From the NCBI GenBank assembly GCA_964505995.1, contig CAZDLB010000026.1, positions 1-18,564 on the forward strand: a stretch of DNA of 18,564 bases, given 5' to 3'. This stretch comes from JAJRVH01 sp964505995 (GTDB lineage: Bacteria; Pseudomonadota; Zetaproteobacteria; Mariprofundales; Mariprofundaceae). The notes below the pieces were generated by a model. It was not told the origin of the DNA. It was given only the letters and a program-made list of their open reading frames with translations, and made no database searches. A program made the position numbers and the translations under genes. Shown here piece by piece: positions 14,130-18,564 of this stretch. Position 1 is the stretch's first letter. Each line of letters opens with the position of its first letter.

Positions 14130-15221
14130 CTATTCCCGGCCCATGCGCATCGCGAAATCCTCCGGGAATACGGAGTTGGCCAGGGCCTCCTCGTATTCGA
14201 CGAGATCCTGTTCCACCAGCTGCTGCAGGTGCTGATCGAAGGTCTGGGAGCCGTAGAGCGTCCGGCCCTCTTCCATCGCGCGCGGAATCTCGCGCCAGCG
14301 GTCGGGATCCAGGATGAAATGCTTGATCACGGAGTTCTTGATCATGATTTCCAGCGCCACGATGCGTCCCTTGCCGGATTTAGCCGGCAGCAGCTTCTGC
14401 ACGATAATCGCGCGCAGGTTCTCGGCCAGGCGTTCGCGAATCGCGTCCTGCTCGTCCAGGCCAAAGGCGGTCATCACGCGCTGCATCGTGCCGATGGCCG
14501 TCGTTGCATGCACGGTGGCCATGACCAGATGCCCGGTCTCACCGGCCTGCAGGGCCAGCTGAATGACCTCGCGATCGCGGGCCTCACCGGCGACGATGAT
14601 GTCCGGCGCCTCGCGCAGCGCGTCGTTCAGCCCCTGGGCATAGGAGAGCACATCGCGTCCGAGTTCGCGCTGTGAGACCGTGCCCTTGTGGTGCGTGCTG
14701 TAGCGGTATTCGATCGGGTCTTCGAGGGTCACGGCATGGACCGGCCGCTGACGGATCACATGATCGAGCATCGCCGCCAGCGTCGTGGACTTGCCCGAAC
14801 CGGTGGCGCCGGCCATGATGACCAGGCCGTTGCGGTAGTTCGCGATCTCGCGGATCACCGGCGGCAGATGCAGCTCGTCAAAGCCCGGAATCTTCTGCGG
14901 AATCAGGCGCGCAACGATGCCGAAATTGTTGTTCGTGCGCAGCACATGCACGCGGAAGTGCGCGACATTTTCCAGCGAATAGTGGAAATCGAAGTTGTGG
15001 ATGCTTTCGATGTCCGGCGCATTGGGCACGTCCCGGCTCATGTGCTGAATCATCTCGATGCATTGCTCGCGGGTGACCTCCGGCACCTTGTCCGGCGAGA
15101 CCGTGACGATGCGGCCATCGATGCGCATGCGCACCCGGTCGCCCGTCCGGACCAGGAGGTCCGAGGCCTTGTGCTTGTTCGCTGCCAGCAGCAGGTCGTC
15201 GATGAAATGCCAGTCCGCCAT
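14130..15221 (-). CDS. Third PilT/PilU-family type IV pilus retraction-type ATPase
   Basis: 363 residues, a hexameric secretion-type ATPase expected at the cytoplasmic base of the pilus machine. An N-terminal PAS-like domain ('ASDLLVRTGDRVRMRIDG') precedes the RecA-like domain, which has Walker A 'GATGSGKST' (138-146), Asp box 'TLEDPIEY' (165-172), catalytic Glu213 and His238. All catalytic residues are present, so it should hydrolyse ATP. It differs from PilT and PilU in the Walker B region ('VAGEARDRE' where they have 'LVGELRDLE' or 'LIGEIRDRE') and His box ('ATVHATTAIGTM' in place of 'GTLHTSSAPKTI'). It is the last gene of the three-ATPase operon: its ATG overlaps the pilU stop by 1 bp (TGATG), with GGAGGAGG about 12 nt upstream. 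It may be a PilT2-like auxiliary motor, but I cannot name it confidently. Confidence 0.9.
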   Translation of the reverse strand: MADWHFIDDLLLAANKHKASDLLVRTGDRVRMRIDGRIVTVSPDKVPEVTREQCIEMIQHMSRDVPNAPDIESIHNFDFHYSLENVAHFRVHVLRTNNNFGIVARLIPQKIPGFDELHLPPVIREIANYRNGLVIMAGATGSGKSTTLAAMLDHVIRQRPVHAVTLEDPIEYRYSTHHKGTVSQRELGRDVLSYAQGLNDALREAPDIIVAGEARDREVIQLALQAGETGHLVMATVHATTAIGTMQRVMTAFGLDEQDAIRERLAENLRAIIVQKLLPAKSGKGRIVALEIMIKNSVIKHFILDPDRWREIPRAMEEGRTLYGSQTFDQHLQQLVEQDLVEYEEALANSVFPEDFAMRMGRE

Positions 15222-16375
15222 CAGATGCTCAGACCTCCTCCGTCACCCGCACCACTGAGCCGGTCGATGCCGCTGCCGCTGTCGCTGCCCTCGAGCTTGG
15301 CCATCTTGATCTGCAGCCGCAGATCGTTGACCGCATCGGCATGGCGCAGCGCCTCATCCTCGGAGACCTTGCCCTCCTTCCACAGCTGCAGCAGATGCTG
15401 GTCGAAGGTCTGCATGCCGTAGTTCTTGCCGGCGGCCATGGCCTCCTTGATCTCGGTGATGTCCCACTTGGTGATCAGGTCCGAGATGCGCGGGGTGTTG
15501 ATCAGGATCTCGATCGCCGGAATGCGCTTGCCGTCCGGCGTCTTCAGCAGGCGCTGGGAGAGGATGCCCTTCAGATTCAGCGCCAGATTCAGGCTGACCT
15601 GGGGATGCGACTCCTCGGGGAAGAAGTTCATGACGCGTTCGAGCGCCTGGTTGGCATTGTTCGCATGCAGCGTGGCCATGCACAGATGGCCGGTTTCGGC
15701 GAATTCCAGCGCATGCTCCATCGTTTCCCGATCGCGGATCTCGCCGATCAGGATCACATCGGGGGCCTGGCGCAGCGTATTCTTCAGCGCCGCCTGATAC
15801 TCGTGCGTGTCGGTGCCCACCTCGCGCTGAGTGATGACGCATTTCTTGTGTTCGTGCACGAATTCGATCGGATCCTCGATCGTGATGATATGGCCGGCCT
15901 GATTGGTGTTGCGCCAGTCGATCATCGCGGCCAGCGACGTGGATTTGCCGCAGCCGGTCGCACCGACCATGATGACCAGCCCGCGCTTGGTCATTGCGAT
16001 ATCCTTGAAGACTTCGGGCAGCCCGAGCTCGTCGATCGTCGGCACCGTGGTCTTGATCTGGCGGATGACCATGCCGATGTTGCCCCGCTGGCGGAAGATG
16101 TTGACGCGGAAGCGGCCGAGATCCGGATAGGCGAGCGCCAGGTTCATCTCGTACTCGGCCGAGAAGGTCGCGCGCTGCTTTTCGCTCATCGTCGAATTGG
16201 CCAGTTGTTCGCACTGCACGGCATTGAGCGGCGGCTGCTTGACCGGATAGACGACACCATTGATGCGGTAGGCGGGCGGCATGCCGGCGGTGATATAGAG
16301 ATCCGACGCGTCCTTCTTGACCATGACCATCAGCAGTTGCTTGATGGACAGCTTCTGGGGTTCGTTTGCGCTCAT
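15221..16375 (-). CDS. pilU: Type IV pilus retraction ATPase PilU
   Basis: 384 residues (P. aeruginosa PilU 382). It supports PilT in pilus retraction. The N-terminal domain is 'ASDLYITAGMPPAYRING'. The motor domain has Walker A 'GATGCGKS' (138-145), Asp box 'TIEDPIEF' (165-172), Walker B Glu212 in 'DVILIGEIRDRE', and His237 in 'ATLHANNANQALERV', which is the PilU form of the His box. 'FFPEESH' and 'GMQTFDQHLLQLW' are also PilU-like. Cys at the fifth Walker A position (where Ser or Thr is more usual) is a mild oddity. The C-terminal tail is Gly/Ser-rich. ATG 16375 has AGGAGGA 8 nt upstream. It follows pilT after 32 bp and overlaps the next gene by 1 bp, a clear operon. Confidence 0.95.
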   Translation of the reverse strand: MSANEPQKLSIKQLLMVMVKKDASDLYITAGMPPAYRINGVVYPVKQPPLNAVQCEQLANSTMSEKQRATFSAEYEMNLALAYPDLGRFRVNIFRQRGNIGMVIRQIKTTVPTIDELGLPEVFKDIAMTKRGLVIMVGATGCGKSTSLAAMIDWRNTNQAGHIITIEDPIEFVHEHKKCVITQREVGTDTHEYQAALKNTLRQAPDVILIGEIRDRETMEHALEFAETGHLCMATLHANNANQALERVMNFFPEESHPQVSLNLALNLKGILSQRLLKTPDGKRIPAIEILINTPRISDLITKWDITEIKEAMAAGKNYGMQTFDQHLLQLWKEGKVSEDEALRHADAVNDLRLQIKMAKLEGSDSGSGIDRLSGAGDGGGLSI

Positions 16376-16407
16376 CAGCCGAGTCCTCCTAAATCCATGC
16401 TTTCATC

Positions 16408-17460
16408 TCAGACCGCGCCGCCGCCGAACAGCTTCTTGTTGTTGGCCTTCTCAAGCGCCGCCTGCTGCGTGATCTTCCTGGACTTGACCAGCTGTTGCAG
16501 GTGCGAATCCAGCGTCTGCATGCCTTCGCGCTGGGAGGTCTGCATCACCGAGACCATCTGCGGCACCTTGTTTTCGCGGATCAGGTTGCGGATGGCCGGC
16601 GTGCCGATCATGATCTCGTAGGCGGCCACGCGCCCCGTGCCGTCTGCGGTCTTGATCAGCGTCTGCGAGATCACCGCGCGCAGCGATTCGGACAGCATCG
16701 AACGCACCATGTCCTTCTCGGCCGCAGGGAATACGTCGATGATACGGTCGATCGTCTTTGGCGCCGACGAGGTGTGCAGCGTGCCGAAGACCATGTGACC
16801 GGTTTCGGCGGCCGTCAGCGCCAGGCGTATCGTTTCCAGATCGCGCAGCTCGCCGACGAGAATCACGTCCGGATCCTCGCGCATCGCACTGCGCAGCGCG
16901 TTGGCGAAGGAATGGGTGTGGGGCCCGAGCTCGCGCTGCGATACCAGGCAGCTCTTGGAGCGATGCACGAACTCGATCGGGTCCTCGATCGTCAGGATAT
17001 GGCCGCGTTCGGACTCATTGCGATAGTCGACCATCGCGGCCAGCGTCGTGGACTTGCCCGAACCGGTCGGTCCGGTGACCAGACAGATGCCGCGCGGCGT
17101 CATCGCGATGTCGCTGAAGATCTCCGGGGATTTCAGTTGCTCCAGCGTGAAGACCTCGTTCGGGATCACGCGGAAGGCCGCGCTCATGCCGCGGTTCTGC
17201 CAGAAGGCATTGACGCGGAAGCGGGCGATATCACCCAGCGCAAAGGAGAAATCCAGCTCCAGATGTTCCTCGAAGAGCTTGCGCTGGGTGTCGTTCATGA
17301 TGTCGTAGATCATCGCCTGCACCTCGCGAGGCTCAAGCGGCGGCATCTTGATGCGGGTCATGTCACCGTGGATGCGGATCATCGGCGGCTCGCCGGACGA
17401 GACATGCAGATCCGAGGCATTGTTTTTCACGGTAAAGGCCAGCAGTTCGGATACGTCCAT
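16408..17460 (-). CDS. pilT: Type IV pilus retraction ATPase PilT
   Basis: 350 residues (P. aeruginosa PilT 344), very similar along its length to the pseudomonad protein as I recall it. It is a hexameric motor that depolymerises the pilus for twitching motility and DNA uptake. Motifs: Walker A 'GPTGSGKST' 130-138, Asp box 'TIEDPIEF' 157-164, catalytic Glu204 in 'LVGELRDLETIRLALTAAETGH', His229 in 'GTLHTSSAPKTIDRI', and the retraction-specific 'AIRNLIR' at 288-294. Glu204 and His229 carry the same numbers as in the P. aeruginosa enzyme. The start ATG 17460 has AGGGAGG 6 nt upstream. It is the first gene of the pilT-pilU-third ATPase operon, with a good promoter just upstream. The main pilus assembly genes are not in the window. 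Confidence 0.98.
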   Translation of the reverse strand: MDVSELLAFTVKNNASDLHVSSGEPPMIRIHGDMTRIKMPPLEPREVQAMIYDIMNDTQRKLFEEHLELDFSFALGDIARFRVNAFWQNRGMSAAFRVIPNEVFTLEQLKSPEIFSDIAMTPRGICLVTGPTGSGKSTTLAAMVDYRNESERGHILTIEDPIEFVHRSKSCLVSQRELGPHTHSFANALRSAMREDPDVILVGELRDLETIRLALTAAETGHMVFGTLHTSSAPKTIDRIIDVFPAAEKDMVRSMLSESLRAVISQTLIKTADGTGRVAAYEIMIGTPAIRNLIRENKVPQMVSVMQTSQREGMQTLDSHLQQLVKSRKITQQAALEKANNKKLFGGGAV

Positions 17461-17498
17461 TCCATCCCTCCCTGGGGGTTTGCATCAGCTGTATGCCT

Positions 17499-17527
17499 AG
17501 CATAGGAGGCCGGCGCCCCGCCTGCAA
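17499..17527 (-). promoter_or_regulatory. Promoter of the pilT-pilU operon
   Basis: On the minus strand TTGCAG (17527-17522) and TATGCT (17504-17499) are separated by exactly 17 bp. Transcription would start near 17492, giving a leader of about 32 nt with AGGGAGG near the ATG. The -35 lies 17 bp after the apbE stop, so apbE and pilT are probably separate units. The spacer contains the palindrome GGCCGGCGCC-like GC-rich core, whose significance is unknown. Confidence 0.65.
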
Positions 17528-17543
17528 GCCCCGGAAAACGGAT

Positions 17544-18527
17544 TCAGGATGCGGGCTGAAAGATGGCCCGCATCGGCCCGTTGACATGCAGCCGGCCTCT
17601 GCGGTCCACGACCAGGGCCGGCATCTGCCGGCGTTCGAGCAGCTTCAGTCCCGGCGGGCCCAGCACGAAGATGGCCGTGCTCCAGGCATCGGCCAGCGTG
17701 GCCGTCTCCGCGATGACCGTTGCGCTCTGGCTGAGCGCTGCCGGATGGCCGCTATCCGGATCCAGAATATGATGGTAGCGCTGGCCCCTGTCGATATAGA
17801 AGCGTTCGTAATCGCCCGAGGTGACGATGCTGACATCCCCCTTAACCTCGATGGTTCCGAGCACATCCCCGGCGCTTCGCGGATGGCGCAGGCCGATGCG
17901 CCAGGGCTTGCCGTGATGACTGCCGATCACGCGGATATCGCCACCGGCATTGATGATCGCATGTTGGATGCCGGCCCGCCGCAGGACTGCGATGCCGCGA
18001 TCGATCGCATAGCCCTTGGCGATGGCACCGAAATCGAGTTCGCATCGGGCACTGCTTCGCTGCCATCCATCATCCGTCTTGCGGATGCAGCCGGAAGGCG
18101 GGATCGAGGCTGCGATCGCATCTTCAGCGGGCGGATGATCCGGCGGCGGCTCGTTTGAGAAACCCCAGAGCCGGTTCAGCCTTCCCAGAGCGGGGTTGAA
18201 GGCGCCGTTCGACTCCTGCTGGATTGCAAGCGCGAGGCTCAGGATGCGTGCCACCTCATCGTCCAGCCTGACGCTTGTGCCCGGCCGGCTCCGATTGAAG
18301 CGCTTGACGCTGTTGTCCCGTTCGCGATAGATCGTGAACATATCGTCGATGCGTTGCATCTCTTCGGCCGCCTGCCGGATTGCGTTCTCGGCCAGTTCGG
18401 GATCGGCATCGGCGACGGTGAACTCCACCAGCGTGCCCATGATGAAGCGGGTCTCATGCATATCGGCACTGTTGCTGCATGAGACGAGCAGGAACAGAAC
18501 AGGGAAGAGCCGGAACATGCCCGCCAT
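17544..18527 (-). CDS. apbE: FAD:protein FMN transferase, ApbE lipoprotein
   Basis: 327 residues, normal for ApbE. It attaches FMN from FAD to a threonine of periplasm-facing flavoproteins such as NqrB/NqrC or RnfG/RnfD; none of these targets is in the window. A lipoprotein signal is present: 'FRLFPVLFLLVSC' with lipidated Cys17 from ATG 18527. Family motifs in order: 'ETRFIMGTLVEFTV', 'FNRSRPG', 'GAFNPALGRLNRLWGF', 'ELDFGAIAKGYAIDRG', 'AIINAGGDIRVIG', 'HHILDPDSGHPA' and the metal-binding 'ATLADAWSTAIFVLG' near the C-terminus. The flavin and Mg sites therefore look intact. ATG 18527 or ATG 18518 are both possible; neither has a close Shine-Dalgarno, and a TTG at 18548 would add a second arginine pair. 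Its promoter is not resolved before the right edge. Confidence 0.93.
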   Translation of the reverse strand: MAGMFRLFPVLFLLVSCSNSADMHETRFIMGTLVEFTVADADPELAENAIRQAAEEMQRIDDMFTIYRERDNSVKRFNRSRPGTSVRLDDEVARILSLALAIQQESNGAFNPALGRLNRLWGFSNEPPPDHPPAEDAIAASIPPSGCIRKTDDGWQRSSARCELDFGAIAKGYAIDRGIAVLRRAGIQHAIINAGGDIRVIGSHHGKPWRIGLRHPRSAGDVLGTIEVKGDVSIVTSGDYERFYIDRGQRYHHILDPDSGHPAALSQSATVIAETATLADAWSTAIFVLGPPGLKLLERRQMPALVVDRRGRLHVNGPMRAIFQPAS

Positions 18528-18564
18528 TGTTGCGTCAAGCCGCCTCAAGGCAAGCCTGAAGGGG

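Noticed and set aside
15341..16621. A 426-codon plus-strand open frame across pilU and the end of pilT
   Set aside because: It spans two well-conserved genes on the other strand, crosses their intergenic ribosome-binding site, and shows no recognisable motif.
1..18564. CRISPR array, prophage, insertion sequence or defence system
   Set aside because: No regularly spaced repeats, transposase, integrase, terminal inverted repeats, or nuclease/toxin-type genes were seen; gene content and base composition look like core chromosome throughout.

Overview
The window looks like chromosomal DNA from a GC-rich proteobacterium, most likely a gammaproteobacterium. The support is an adjacent pilT-pilU pair of pseudomonad type, the fmt-rsmB pair, TrmL, single-domain MnmA and a standard TrxA. 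The exact lineage cannot be read from sequence alone. The assembly is draft quality: a run of 100 Ns (9848-9947) interrupts one gene, and fmt is cut by the left edge. There are no rRNA or tRNA genes, insertion sequences, phage genes or CRISPR arrays that I can see. Most of the window is housekeeping or core-accessory coding sequence.

Left part (1-5519): the fmt tail and rsmB (translation initiation and 16S rRNA methylation); then a separately promoted 520-residue protein with a PilZ-type c-di-GMP-binding signature, ending at a good intrinsic terminator. Next comes a divergent pair: an unrecognised 137-residue protein (minus) and an iron-type alcohol dehydrogenase family protein (plus) that lacks one of the usual metal-binding histidines. 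The dehydrogenase converges on, and overlaps, pgsA (phosphatidylglycerophosphate synthase).

Middle (5520-7890): a 303-bp intergenic region between pgsA and trmL holds three DnaA boxes within 35 bp (one a perfect 9-mer) next to a 100-bp stretch of only 31% G+C. It is the most interesting non-coding element here: a possible replication-origin-like or DnaA-titration site, or a DnaA-controlled pgsA promoter. trmL and trxA follow on the minus strand with a palindromic terminator between them, then a MidA-type methyltransferase on the plus strand.

Right part (7942-18564): a membrane-anchored Ser/Thr kinase with an N-terminal zinc ribbon and a C-terminal extracytoplasmic domain; the gap; a diverged RlmD/TrmA-type RNA methyltransferase fragment, translationally coupled (ATGA) to a solute-binding lipoprotein; mnmA; and a PlsC-type acyltransferase. 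On the minus strand follow three consecutive type IV pilus retraction-type ATPases (pilT, pilU and a third paralog) behind a clear sigma70-type promoter, then an ApbE flavin transferase lipoprotein.

Functional themes: RNA modification (RsmB, TrmL, RlmD-like, MnmA), membrane phospholipid synthesis (PgsA, PlsC-like), and pilus-based motility with second-messenger or kinase signalling (PilT/PilU/third ATPase, PilZ protein, Ser/Thr kinase). Several plus-strand genes lack a Shine-Dalgarno sequence and have a -10-like hexamer about 7 bp before the start codon, suggesting leaderless transcripts.
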